From the NCBI GenBank assembly GCA_036417435.1, contig CM070908.1, positions 55,053,590-55,117,589 on the forward strand: a stretch of DNA of 64,000 bases. The letters are read 5' to 3'. Numbering within the stretch: position 1 is the first letter of the stretch; the number at the start of each line of letters is the position of its first letter. Positions 22,522 to 35,400 of the stretch are shown here, in pieces. The position numbers were made by a program, and so were the translations under genes. The notes beneath the pieces are model-generated. The model worked only from the letters and a program-made list of their open reading frames with translations, was not told where the DNA came from and searched no databases. Source of the stretch: Inia geoffrensis (Eukaryota > Chordata > Mammalia > Artiodactyla > Iniidae).

Positions 22522-24860
22522 CTATTAGCGAAACATTCCTACAAGTGCCCAAATAAATGTCCACTTCTGGAGCCTCAGGAGAGCACAAAATTGTAGACAA
22601 CTCAAGTATTCAGCTGAGGTGTGGCTGAACATTGTGAATATGGGTCAGGCTTTAGAAAGATGGAAATGTGCTGGCATGGAAACATGGCGAAGGTCAATTG
22701 CTCCCTGAAAACTCAAGCTATGAAGAGGAGGCTCCGTGGTTCAATCCACTTTCATAAAACAAATAAAAAATTTAATTCCAAATTGTTGTTGATGGTGATC
22801 TTGAGTATTCTGTAAGAGGTGGGATTTTAAAAATAGTTTGGAGTCTACGTGTGGTCACAAAAAACAAAGATATTTATGGAGATCAAGACGGAGAGGTGCA
22901 GGAGGGCAAATGTTTGTTGCTCAAAGAGGCAGTCAGAAGAACATGCCCCCCATCGACTCAGGTGCTTACAAAGCGGTATTAAGAGATGATGATAATCCAG
23001 TAGGAAAGGATGCTCTTCAAGCCACCCTTTGAGGCCTCACAGATCAACTCTGTCCTGTGCTTCTCATCCAGCTGATCCCCCTCCAACTGGTGTGCATCTG
23101 CAGCCAGCAGTAAATAAGAGGGCACCTCAGCTTCTAAGGTTGTCCATCAATTACACCTTGAACTTTATCACCTGACCCTGCTATGTCCTATTCTTAGTAA
23201 TCTTGATTCAAGGATACTCCCCGAGAGCATCCTTGCCCTTGAGACTCCCAAATGACGGCATCTTCCTGCTGCCTTCCCTGGCTTCTTTCCTAAGCTCTAA
23301 GGACACACTCACCTAGCTATGGGGCTTACAAGAACAGCTGTCATTTAGTGAGTACTTCAGTGGTGGCTTATACAGGTACCACCCTAGTGAGTACTCACAG
23401 CAACCCCATGAGGGAGATGTCATGATCACACCCATCACAGATGAGAACTGAGGCTCTAAGAGCTCCATCTAGCCCTGTCCCTCAGGACTCTCCTCTCCAG
23501 CACTAACCCGTGGCGATCACAGATAAGTTTGTTTGAACTGTACACAGATAAAAAGGTAGAAGTTTTCTTGAAATAAAAACAGTTTTCTTCCGTCTTCTAT
23601 TCCACCAAGTTCCTCCTCCCTTTAGTTTTCCTTCATGCAGATGTCATCGTGTTTCCAATTTTCTGGGATCCTTTGACCATTCTGACTGCTGATCTTTCAG
23701 GTGCTAATTTGGCATCGGTGGGGGGAGCATCTGGTTTTTGTCACTGCTCACAAAGTCCCTTTCCCTGAGTGAGAGCTTCAGGGCTTCTTTCCCACCATGC
23801 CTTTGGTCTCATCGGCCCAGGAGTGGGTCCCCGGGGCCAGTACAAGGCTCAGCCATATCCAAGGGCGGGAAAGAGCCTCTCACGTAGAATGTTCCTGACT
23901 TTACAGTGGAGGAAACACAACAGACCTGGTTGGCGCCTTTTTCCCTTTTACTCAAAGCTTCTGGGTTAGAGCGAGGGGGAAACACTTTATCCCTCCCTCT
24001 GGGGCTGCGAGATGTCTGAACAGCTGGACGAAAGGGAGAAGGTGCAGTGTACCTTCCTCAAGTTTGTGTGCTGATGCCAAACATCGGAATCCTTGGAATC
24101 AACCATGGGATGGGTGACTTTGATCATCAATTCTCTCAGCTCATCAAAACTCAGCTCTTAAGGGCCCAAGTCAGGTTAGAGTTTTTAGGGACACCTGAGT
24201 TTGTAATTGAGGCATTTTCTGGAAGAACTCTAATCTTCCTCCGATCAGGGGCTTTCAAATAAAATTTTGAAAGAAGAAGAAGTCCTATCAGAACAAAAGT
24301 AGACTCTGGAGATGTTAGTCTGTCAGGCTGTCTGTGCTGCAGGAGGGGGGAATGCGGCCTGGCCCCAAGGGCACAGCTGTGAGTAGGCAGGACACGTGTG
24401 TGTGTGCGTGTGCGTGTGTGTGTGTATAGGGACCAGGACATGGAGGAAGAAGGTGCATGTGGCTGAATTTCTCATCCCTTCTGTTCCTTCTTTGTACTTA
24501 ACTCAAAGGAAGAAAAAATGCACAGGCTTCCCGGGGGTGTCCAGGTAGAATGAAGCCACGGCAGTTTAGTCCAAATGAATGGCAATCTGCAAATATATCT
24601 GAGAAGGAGTCTTTGCCAAGGGACGAATACTGTTTGTCTACCCTTCTTACAGGAGATATTTTTAAAAATCAAGTGAGAGCCTGCCATCTGAAGGGTCTAC
24701 ACACCCTTTTTTCACCGTGCACTGATAGGAGTAGGTGTGTGGGGTAGGGTCGTCAGGGAGGGGCAGGGGGAGTTCTGTGCAGTGTGGAGGTGGCTGCCTT
24801 TTCTACATATGGAGAGGAGAACTATAGCCCTTCTTGGCTAGGGCTGTCACCCCACTAATG
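22522..24860. other. Intergenic, little recognisable content
   Basis: A minus-oriented MIR-like fragment lies at about 23337-23470 ('agtgagtactcacagcaacc' followed by 'gatgagaactgaggctctaa'). A GT-rich stretch is at 24395-24426. I recognise no gene in the rest. Confidence 0.55.
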
Positions 24861-24867
24861 ATAACCA

Positions 24868-25262
24868 GGTATATTAGTCTGTTTATATTGGGCTGCCATA
24901 AGGAAGTACCACAGATTGGAGGGTTTAAACGATGAAAATGTATATTCTCACTACTGGAGGCTCGAAGTCTGAGATCAAGGTGTTGGCAGTTTGGTCTTTC
25001 CTGAGGCCTCTCTCCATGGCTTGTAGACGGCCGTCTTCTCCCTGTGTCTACACATGGTCCTCCCTCCGTGCGTGTCTGTGTCCAAATTTCCTCTTCTTAT
25101 AAGGACACCAATCCTACTGGATTAGGGCCCACGCTAATGACCTCATTTAACTTAATCACCTCTTTAAAGACCATCTCTCTAAACACAGTCACATTCTGAG
25201 GTACTGGGGGTTAGGATTTTAACATACAAATCTGGGGGGCAGGGCACAACTTAGTCCATAGA
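24868..25262 (-). mobile_element. MLT1-type LTR
   Basis: Starts 'attagtctgtttatattggg' and ends 'gcacaacttagtccatagac' on the plus strand. It carries 'cttcttataaggacaccaat' and 'tgacctcatttaacttaatc', the MLT1 hallmarks. A third copy of the same family as those at 56 and 10785. Confidence 0.8.
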
Positions 25263-26107
25263 CCAGGTTACAGCATCAGCTTTTCTGAGCCACTCGAAGA
25301 AGAAGGAGTCTGGTTGAACCATTAGCCTCAGTTGTCAAGTCACAGAGAGCAGAGCCTGGGATGAAAGTTCTGGCTGAGCAAAGGCGACCAAAGGCTTTAG
25401 TCATCTGGTCAAGTAGGATGCTGCAGGTGCTGGAGGAGCTTGGACAACTGGCTGGCGGGGGCGCAGGAGCGGTAATAAATGCTGTCCTTTGAGCTCTGCC
25501 TCCTGCCTCCCTTCTGTCTTTTCTGATCTTATTCCCAAACGTCTCCATCGCTCCTGGGGCCTCAGTTTCCCTGCTGTGCTCATCACTTCTCAATCAAGTC
25601 TTCCTGTCCCAACACCTCTTCCAAAGACCTGCTGATACCTTCTTAAAGTTCAAGGTGTAGGAGGTGCCATCTTTCTGGGAACCAAGCCTTCTGTCGCTGA
25701 TTATGTGTCATTTGCTTTCATTTTTTAGAGAAAGCCTTCTTTCAACCATATCTTGACTTTTTCATTACCAGTAATTTCCATTTGTACTCTTCAACTTTTG
25801 TTTTCCTAAAGACTAAGATAGTGTCTGTTCCTGCAAGGCATTTGATTGATGTTAACCTTGTTTTGCACTAGAGATCTCTAGAGGTCTGAGGCACCAAGTT
25901 CTGTAGACACGAAGGAATACAATGAATCCCACCCGTCCCTTTAAACAAAAGTTATCTTGCTGCCAAGTGCTGTGGAATTATATAATTATCAGTTTTGCTT
26001 TGTTAGATAATTGTGATTTTTAAATGCTTTCCTGAAAGTAGCTTTTAAAAAAATCTACATTTTTCTACCTTCTCTGAAACTTAGGGGTCATTTAAGGTTG
26101 GTTTTTT

Positions 26108-26396
26108 GTTTTTTTTTTTAATATTTATTTATTTTTGGCTGTGTTGGGTCTTCGTTTCTGTGCGTGGCTTTCTCTAGTTGCGACGAGTGGGGTCCTCTTT
26201 ATCGCAGTGCGCGGGCCTCTCACTGTCGCGGCCTCTCTTGTTGCGGAGCACAAGCTCCAGACGCGCAGGCTCAGTAGTTGTGGCTCACGGGCCTGGTTGC
26301 TCCGCGGCATGTGGGATCTTCCCAGACCAGGGCTCGAACCTGTGTCCCCTGCATTGGCAGGCAGATTCTCAACCACTGTGCCACCAGGGAAGCCCC
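26108..26396 (-). mobile_element. CHR-type SINE (long form)
   Basis: Runs from a poly-T lead through 'gggtcttcgtttctgtgcgt' to 'tgtgccaccagggaagcccc'. Perfect 15-bp duplication TAAGGTTGGTTTTTT at 26093-26107 and 26397-26411. Similar in structure to the older copy at 4808-5166. Confidence 0.93.
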
Positions 26397-27427
26397 TAAG
26401 GTTGGTTTTTTTTCCCCCAATTTTCTTGTTGCTAAAATGCAGCAAGAAATGACATTATTAAAAATGAACCAGAACAAAGTTAGGACATTTTTTTTTTCCA
26501 TCCTTATTCTCTTCTCTGACACAGAAGAGGCTCTTTCATTTCCCTGGGTCTCCTGTTCTCCACCTACTCTCAGTGTAAGTGGGATGGTCTAAAGATTCAT
26601 GGAACACTTGCAAAATTCTTGAAATTTCAGACTGGGAAAGTTCTATGCAAGTGTGGAAAACAAAGAACAGGACTACACACAGAACAATGGCTATCCAGAC
26701 ACAGCCACGGCTGCCCTGCTTTCATAATGCAAAAATAGCCATGCTGCAGTCGCTTTTTGTTTGTTTTTAATATGCTTATTTGAGAACTTATTCTGCTTTT
26801 AAATTTAGACAACTCATGGGAATTTGGATCACACCATTTACCAACTTTAGGTTCAAAAAAATCATCACAATTTTCAAATATTACAAAGCATGACATTAAA
26901 AACTCAAGATTAATAATAATAGTTTCAGATCACCTAGGAGAAGAGTATTTTTTTCCCCCACTGAGGTATTTATATCTGCCAGCTTGAATAGTAGGTCATG
27001 CTAACTCCCCAGCTGTTTTCTTTTCTAACTCTTTGCTTCTACTAAACCATAATTTTAGGCACACAGGACACCAGAAGGTGTATTGATAGCTCTGTTAATT
27101 GGTTTGGATATTGGAGCAATTTCTTACGGAAGGCTGTACTCCAAGGCTGCTAGGCCGACAGTTACACTACATTGGGATCCCAGGAGGGTGAATGTTTGAG
27201 CCTGGAAGGGAACACTGCCTGCAGTCCTGTTCTGCCCTTGATTGACTTGGCCCAGGAAAGAATTTCTTCATGGCCTGGTACAGTGTTTGAATGTGACTTT
27301 TTAACAGGTTCAGTAATATATTGACTTCTTTCTCTGATGAATGAAGAAAATAAATGTTGAGGGGAAAATCCTACTTGGTGATAGAGTCTTTTGTACCACA
27401 GTTCAACCTCCTTGTGAAATTCTGATA

Positions 27428-27432
<5 letters not shown>

Positions 27433-27458
<26 letters not shown>

Positions 27459-27567
27459 GGCCATACCGTACAGCATGTGGGATCTTAGTTCCCCAACCAG
27501 AGATCAGACCCAAGCCCCCGGCAGTGGAAGCGCGGAGTCCTAACCACTGGACTGCCAGGGAATTCCC
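27433..27567 (-). mobile_element. Short tRNA-derived SINE with long poly-T lead
   Basis: A T run of nearly 30 bases then 'ggccataccgtacagcatgt' and an end 'actgccagggaattcccc'. Flanks are similar ('ctgatacctctt' and 'ctgctatcttat'). Confidence 0.9.
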
Positions 27568-28695
27568 CTGCTATCTTATTTTCAATATTTACAATTGTGA
27601 GGTTTGAGATTAGAAGCTCAACCGTCTCTAAGCATGTCACTGACACTTGCCCCTGGGAATCACAGAAGAGGTCTTTCTTTACATTATCAGCGACATGAAA
27701 AAACCATTATTATAACCTCATCCTCCTCTCCATAATTTAATGGAAGCACACCTCTTCTTGACTGCTGTCATACTTGAGTATGTTTCATATAAATCATGCA
27801 AAACAGATTCTTCTTGCCCATTTCTTCTCACAGCATGCCAAGAGGGCAGAGGTTAAGTCGCTGTGATTTGATCATGCTCGTGATTTTCAGTGGCTCCCTT
27901 GACATGATACCCCAACCAGATGGCATGTTGATGACCACTGCCTGACCTCTGTCAATAAAGCTGTGTATGGACTGGCCTGCAGCAGCAGGCCCTGAACTGT
28001 ACAGAAATACTCTTTTTTGCTTCAGGTGTGGCTGATGCTCCATTAACCCCGACCCAACACTTGTTTTCTAGTTTACAACAGAGCTGCGCAAACAATCTCT
28101 CCTCCTGCTGCATGAAAGTCATTGAGCGCTTCTCCCTTGTGTATGTGCCATGCTTGTGTCAACAGTTAGATTACATTTTGCAGTGTTTTGTCCCAATCTA
28201 AGTTGAAGAAACATCTATCATGCACACACACACAGCACAGGTTGCTCCTTCCTCTTGTATGTCCCACCGATTTTACGGGACTTCCTATGCTGTCATTTGG
28301 TAAGGACTTTTGCCAATAACCAACCATCTGCTTTGTCTCTAGGCATAATTTTGTCCTGACTACTGTGGTTGATTTTACAAGATACTTACTCCTGTTTTTG
28401 CTATAAGGAGTTCAAAGTGGAGTGATGCACGAGAACCTTAGTCTTTTTTTCCAGCCATTAATTAATAATTGGTCAGTTTCACACTGGAATATGTGACTCA
28501 TTCTGGCGTGAATGGGGAGGATTTGGTTTAGCTGTAACTGTGGTTCTGTCACTGTGCTTAGTTTGAGAATAACAAATGTATAGATAACTTCCTGCCAACT
28601 GTTTGACAGTTTCAAGATAGACAGCTCTTGAGCATTAGGGGTCAGTAGATTGCTGATGCAGTGATCATCAGATGTCACATATTCACTGTTGAGGC
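27568..28695. other. Intergenic, no feature seen
   Basis: AT-rich unique-looking sequence with a short (CA)n near 28222. No frame resembling a protein I know. Confidence 0.5.
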
Positions 28696-28707
28696 TCCTA
28701 CTTGCTT

Positions 28708-28854
28708 ATTTATTTATTTATTTAAATTTTATTTTTATTTTTTGGCTGCACTACCCGGCTTGCAGGGTCTCAGTTCCCCAACCAGGGATTGAACCCCGGA
28801 CCCTCAGTAGTGAAAGCGCCAAGTCCTAACCCCTGGACTGCCAGGGAATTCCCA
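28708..28854 (-). mobile_element. Short tRNA-derived SINE
   Basis: Has 'aaccagggattgaacccc' and ends 'ctgccagggaattccca'. Perfect duplication TCCTACTTGCTT at 28696-28707 and 28855-28866. Confidence 0.93.
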
Positions 28855-29739
28855 TCCTACTTGCTTTTTTAAAACAAACAACCTTTCTGACTGTGTGAAA
28901 CCACATACCAGTCACTTGTTCCAGCACAGATTCACATTTGCTGTTTCTACTGGAATCTTCGCTATTTACATATAAAACACTATTTAGAGTTGCAATATGT
29001 ATAATACTTTTTTTTTTTTTTTTTTTACCACTTTGAGGATTCTATGAAAGTCTTCATATGGCTATGAAGATTCAGTGGAAAGAAATAATATAATCATCCC
29101 TTAAGTAACCAGAGCAGCTGTTGGAAATTAAAGATGCTCTGTCAAGATTGTAAAATGAACTTCCAATATCTTCAGCATTAGACAAAAAAAATTGCCCAAG
29201 ACTACATTGAAGAAATAATGACACCCAAGTTAGAGACTAGGGAATAGTGACTGTGTAGGTCATCACTGTCTGGTGGGTACCATGCCAACAGGACACCAGA
29301 ATTAAGTCTGGTATTGTGGTTAATAGAAATTCAAAGGTAATCTAGATTTTTAAAAACTAAATTGGTTTGAGAAATTCCTTTAATTCATGAGCCAGGCAAC
29401 TTCTCTGATATGATGTCAACAGTCTATATATTATGCTTATACTTCAGGGTTACAATCTAATTAGTCAACACTACATCTTTTAGGAAGATATAATCATAGA
29501 ACTATCTTTCATAAGGATATGGATACTCTTAATTTTTTAAATTAAATTATGGATTGAGGGGATTCTGACCTGTGGGAGGTCACATCAATCTTATGTGAAA
29601 TGTAACCCTGGTCAATTCCTCTTCATTGTTTTTCGTGATCTCTGTGTCCTCGGGGTCTGACATAATGACTGAACATAGCAGATACCCCCAAAGTGCTCAG
29701 TGATTATTTACTGAGTGAATAAATGAATACATTGATCAG

Positions 29740-29950
29740 GCAGCAAGGTATGGTGGACAGAGCATGTGCACTGGAATCAGACAGACCTGGATTCCAATTC
29801 TGCCTCTGCATATTATTATGCTACTGTGTGACCTTGGCTGAGTTTCTTAAGCTCTCTGATTCTCGGCTTTCTCAAGTGTTTAAAAACAGGAGACAGCCTC
29901 AGAAGAATGGCAAAAATGACCCTATCTCACAGAGTTCTGGGTTTTAAAAG
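29740..29950 (+). mobile_element. MIR SINE
   Basis: Contains 'ggtggacagagcatgtgcac', 'acagacctggattccaattc' and 'gtgtgaccttggctgagttt', the standard MIR core in forward orientation. Confidence 0.8.
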
Positions 29951-30256
29951 AGGGGTCCCTCTGTGGAAGCTCCTGATAGATGGTTCAGAAATGTTCGTCT
30001 CTCTTCCCATACTGGGCTTCTCCACTTGGTAGAGATTTTAAGAATATTCAGAGAAGGAGCTAAATCTACCAAGTGGGCTGGACGCCAAAAGGGTTAGATT
30101 AAAGCAAAATGACTGTCGCAAACCTGAGAATGAGAAACTTTAATTTTTTTCCAAAACAGTTCTCATCATTATTCAACACACAAGGAAGTAAAATTTGGTG
30201 GCTTGCACTTCTCCATTTCATCCAAAGACAGAACACAGAATGTGCTGACACAACAG

Positions 30257-30463
30257 CAGGGGTCTGCAAACTTCTTCTGTAAAGGACCAGATAATAAATA
30301 GTTTTAGCTTTGTGGGTCATATGGTCTCTGCCACAGCTATTCAAAAGCAGCATAGACAATATGTAAATGAATAGGCATGGTTGTATTCCAATAAATCTTT
30401 ATTTACACAGATTGGCACCAAGCCAGATTTGGCTGCACTGTCTGTATAGTTTGCAGACCCCTG
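30257..30463. mobile_element. hAT-type MITE with 10-bp inverted ends
   Basis: Starts CAGGGGTCTG and ends CAGACCCCTG, exact inverted repeats. The interior ('ctgtaaaggaccagataata', 'ccaataaatctttatttaca') matches a common mammalian hAT-Charlie non-autonomous element. The 8-bp flanks (cacaacag and tcccacag) look like a decayed target duplication. Confidence 0.85.
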
Positions 30464-31050
30464 TCCCACAGCAGCAACTTTCAGCTAAATATAAGAATCA
30501 GGAAAGGTCTGTCTACTTTGTTTCTGTTTATCTTTGAGGACAGCACTCATATCCAAGGTGAACCTCTATCCTTTATATGATACTAAGACGAACAGGAAGA
30601 ATTTATTTGAGGCCAACTGAATCACTAATATATTTATTTAAAATTTTTATGTAAGGGAATTTGAGCCCTAACTGAGGAATTTCTTTATAACATGCTCAGT
30701 TTCAGTGTGGCCCATACATAGGCATGAACCATACATCACATTTTGCAAACATGCTTGTGTATATGTACAGCTTTAACTTTGTGTGCCTATGTGTTTTATT
30801 CTGGAATCTTAGGACTGGATATCATTTACTTATTATCTCTTCTTTTTTTTTGAAGGCAAGTTTGGTAATTCAAGAGAGATTACACATATTTTTGTACTAC
30901 AGTCTATCTTTTTCAGGCTTAAGCCCAATTTTTCTAGCTCTTATGCCTAATTATAGGCAGTGTTCTGAGAATGGCATGTCCTATGATACTTGAAATCTTG
31001 CCCTGAATCTGCTACTATACCGTAAGGGCTGGAGAATATTTCAGACTTAC

Positions 31051-31690
31051 CTTTTATTACCATTCCACATTTGAAGATCATTTAGTAGTTTTGCAAGTGA
31101 GTTTGTTTTTATTGCTATAATACAGAAACAATTATCTGCATCTTGCTTTTTACCGCACCGAGTGCCATATTCTCGGGCATCGGGAGGGCCCAGATGGTTA
31201 AGTTTAGCAGACATCGGAAATAAACTGATTCGTTTAAAAGCAGGGGATTGTATCCAGAAAAAGTGGTATCGTATCTTTGATATATTCCTGAAATCACGTC
31301 TACACACAGCTGACACACAGTTATCTGAACCGGAGTGAGAAGAGTGATCGTATGCATCAATGTCCTCCACAGGAAAGCCTTCATTTTATCTGAGGCAAGA
31401 GTTTCGACTTCTTCCTTGATTTTTGTTTCTTTGGCCATGCCCCTTGGCTTGCGGGATCTTAGTTCCCTGATCAGGGTTCAAACCTGGGCCCCAGCAGCTG
31501 AAAGCAGTGAAAGCGCTGAGCCCTAACCACTGGACCACCAGGGAACTCCCTGACTTCCTTGTTGAAAGAAGTCTACTGGAGTGAGTGGACTTGGGTCAAA
31601 TGGGATGAGTCTGCTGAAGCCAACAGAGGCATTCTGACTAACTTCAAGGTCGATAGGAATCACCGGCTGAATGGAATGTACCACTGACTG
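31051..31690 (-). pseudogene. Possible coding or transcript remnant, unidentified
   Basis: On the minus strand a frame runs through QPVIPIDLEVSQNASVGFSR and LIPFDPSPLTPVDFFQQG. It is then cut by a SINE (31424-31550) and, after one stop, continues as EGFPVEDIDAYDHSSHSGSD to LLNDLQMWNGNKR, ending at a consensus donor AAAG|GTAAGT (31051/31050). I do not recognise the protein. The open frame could be chance; no acceptor or start is assigned. It is far from any other minus-strand exon. Confidence 0.25.
31424..31550 (-). mobile_element. Short tRNA-derived SINE
   Basis: Has 'tttggccatgccccttggct', 'gatcagggttcaaacctggg' and ends 'accaccagggaactccct'. Flanks share 'cttccttg'. Confidence 0.88.
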
Positions 31691-31759
31691 GGTCACTTGT
31701 CAGTACTGGTGGGAAACAAGATTGACCACGATGCAGCCATTTCAAACACCCTACTTTCC

Positions 31760-32398
31760 TATCTTCCTGCTGGTAGGGAGTTAGGGCTTGAATCGTGCAT
31801 TGGCAGTTTACTTAGGGTGAGGAGATGATGACTGAGGAAGGGCTGCACAGGGGCAGATGGAGCAGTGGATGGAAACAGATGCTGCCCGAGACAAAGCAAG
31901 GAATTTGCACTAGCTGGAGCCCAGAGCTTCCCTGGGAGACTGGCAGGAGGTGAGGGCTGAGAGGTAGAGAGTGAAACTGAGTCCCCCCTAAAACGGAGTT
32001 CCCCTGCTAAGTTTCTATCCAAAGCTTTATTTCCTTTCTTCTCCCGCCCCTGTACCCCTCAGGATGGAAGAGTATTAAAGAAAAGGTGGGGGAGGGTAAC
32101 ACTGAGCAGGTCCCCGTGGGCCCTTTCCAGATACAAAAGTCCCCTGGGTCCCCTGTTTCTTGTTTGTAGAAAAAGGCTTTAGTCTCCTAGGCTTTTCCTG
32201 AGTTGCAAAGTGGACTCAAGCAGTTACTAATTTGGGAAGTGAGAGAATGCAGAAACAAAAGAAAAGCAGTCAAGCAAGAAAAGTAAGGATAGCTTAAACA
32301 ATAGTTCAATGATAAAACAGAGCCCGGGTTCCTCCTCAAGGAATATACATAACATATATATATACATATGTTATGTATACATAACATATACATAATCT
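31760..32398. other. Intergenic, with an AT palindromic tract
   Basis: No gene is recognised. At 32343-32396 there is a self-complementary AT tract ('tacatatgttatgtatacat'), ending just beside the insertion point of the TNPO1 retrocopy. Confidence 0.6.
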
Positions 32399-32409
32399 GA
32401 CGCATATCT
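32399..32409 (-). repeat. Target site duplication, 3' side of the TNPO1 retrocopy
   Basis: GACGCATATCT here is identical to 36981-36991. It lies immediately outside the poly-T (32412-32425) that is the poly(A) tail of the minus-strand retrocopy. Confidence 0.95.
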
Positions 32410-35400
32410 GGTTTTTTTTTTTTTTAACTTAACAGCGATTTATTCACAGGAATACATGTAAGTAGAGAAAAATAACAGAAAAGCGAAACAAATGAAACGA
32501 AGAGGATCCAAACCAACTTTCACTCTGTAGCTTTTTACTTGCACCCTGTGTGCATATATCTAGGGCACAGAGGGCCACCAACATGTGCCAGTACAGTGTA
32601 GGAACCCTGCATTACATCCATTAACTTAAACATATCTTTAAGTTCATGCTTTGAACAAAAAAAGAAAGCTTAGAAGGCAATATGTTGAGTGGGAATAAAC
32701 ACTGAAATATAGCAATCATGTCTTCAACTTCTACAATTGTGTTTATGTGCCAACTAACATTTATGCAGCCTCTTACAGATCCTTTACCATGTAATTTAAA
32801 TTTTAGAAGTTTTGATAAAATCACTAGTAGTATATAGCCATGCAGAAAGCACATCACACTGACAGCATAGAGGCAAAGATTTTGCACAGGTATATCAGCT
32901 TTCCACATTGTGCAGGTTACACACAATACAATATCAATCTTATTGCTAACAGATCCTAAAAAGATATTTCAAGGCCTAGCTGTAAACCACAGTACTTTAT
33001 ATCTGTATTCTTAATAAAAATAAAATCCACAAATCTTAAAAAGGAATTTTAAGTGCAGGGCTATGTTGAATCAGTAAACTGCAACACAAACTGGCGCAAC
33101 AGAGGTAACTGAATACCAATCTCACTCTATGTGATGCAAGCATGCTACTTTCCCACTAATTTAAAGTACTTTCAATCACTATGAGCCAGAATGCATGCCT
33201 GAACCTTAAACTGCACTTTAAAAATGACCTCTTGGTTATAAAGCAGAAACTAACACACCATTGTAAAGCAATTATACGCCAATAAAGATGTAAAAAAAAA
33301 AAAAAAATTCCTTTTAATAAAAGGTTAAAGGCACAGTGAAACAATGAAAACATTAAAAATGACCTCTTGGCCGAGAAATTAAATCTAATGAAGTACGACC
33401 ATCAAATAAAATCCACTACATTAATGTCTTAATGCAAAGTCAAGGTGTCAATCTTTAGTTTGATATGTCCAACCCCATTTATTCCTCCCTCCCTGCCCAT
33501 CCCACATAGGTAAAAGGAGTGACTCATTTGGCATTTCACAGGGTGCTTCATTGTTTAAATTTGTTTTGTTTTATTTCCAACTTTTTGGGGTACCTTAAAT
33601 TGTAACCTCCAAGAACCTGCTTCTACTATGGGTAGGCAAGCTGATTTTAACTCTTAAGTAGCTTTCATTTGTGTAGTTCTTCATCAGTATGCAAGAACAA
33701 GTCCCCATCATGTGGGAAATTTTATAAAAACCTTTAAATTAAAAAAAAAAAAACTTTACTGTTTTCTGATCCCCATTCTTAGGTTTCCTTTATTGTGCTA
33801 TAGAATTTTTCCTCTTTCTCATCCCTATGCATCATTTATATGGTTCTTGTTTTGGTACAATTCCCCGTAATATTCCAGAATGTATTGTTTTGTGAGTAGA
33901 TTGAATAACTTTTTATTTATTTATTTATTTTTGCCTCTTCACATCTAGTGCAGCGTTGTAATTGGAGACAGATTTCCACATACAAAGGCTCCAGATGTTA
34001 AAACGTTTCCCAGCAGCGACTTAATACAGTGATGGCAACACCTCCCTCCAGCCCCTCCCAGTAGGGCTGGGATTGTACTGTATTTCTTAGTGGTTTACCC
34101 TTCCTCCCTGTAAAGGGTAACATCTTCCCTGGGTGTACAGGCTCCCTCATAGTCTCCAAGACTGAAGGACCCCTAATTATGGGACTGTAGCATAAGTGTA
34201 TGAGATTAAACACCATAAAAACTGCAAGACGCTCTTTTAAGGGAAGTGGAAACTGGTCAGAGAAATGCCTCCAATGTTCATCCCCAACTTGATTTTTAAA
34301 TCCATGAAGGATCTTACAGAACATGTCTCGCAGACCATCTTTTGGATTAATCCCTGATGCAACAGCATCACAAAAAAATACAAAATCTTGGATTACTCCA
34401 CTGGGATTCACACTGATCATGGTACAAATCCCGCAAAATGCTGAATCCTTTTCCTCATTGTTCCTTATGTTTCTCAGAGAGGCGCACCAGGGTCTTATAA
34501 ACTGCTGTAGCATGGGAGTCACCTCTTGAGGACAAACGTAACCAAGACGACCAATTGTTATTGCTGTATTCTCTAACAACGTCTTTGGTGTGTTGGGTCT
34601 GGTGCAAAACTGGTGCAACACCATAGGAATATAAGGCTGCATCTCTATGCCCATTTGAATGGAGATTTCTCCAGTTGCCCGTGTGGCATTATTGCAGACT
34701 GAAATGAACTCTGGATTTAGGTAGGTTCCCAATATTGTCATGAAATCAGCTATACAAGGCTTAACATGCTGGAAGCAAGCTTTAGTCAGGTCACCTAACA
34801 GGGCGAAGGAATTCTGTCTAACCTCTGGCATTTTATCCTGCATGCACTGATACATTAGCGTTAGAATGTTACTTTGGGCTACTAGCTGTTCAATGTTGCC
34901 TCCAAGTCCTTCAGCCAGGCCACTGAGTAAATCAAGAGCCACTATCATAAAATCTTTATCTGGAGCCTCATACTGATCTTGCTGAGCACTGTTCAGCATT
35001 GCTTGTGCAAGAGTCTTCCGTACTAGGCATACACAACGCTGATACACAGGTTCACAGTATGGAAGGAAGCCAGACTGCAGGGCTGTGGCAACTGAAGATA
35101 GGTACTCAAGTAAAAGGAAGAGATCTTCATCTTCATCCTTTAACATGTTCCATTTCTGGATCGGTGGAGGCATTAGCGTCTGAATATATTCAGGTTTGTT
35201 TAAGTGATGTCCTACTGAATCTGCTAACGTTCCCATGGCATCATAAAGAATGAGCAGGTTTTTATGCTGGTATTTACTAAATGCAAAGACCAAGGTATCA
35301 AGTATATAAGCAAGGTGAGGAACAAGTTCTGTACAAGCCTCCTCTTCCAGGGTAGCAAAGGCACTGCAGGCAGCTTCTTGTACTCTCTTATTACTACCCA

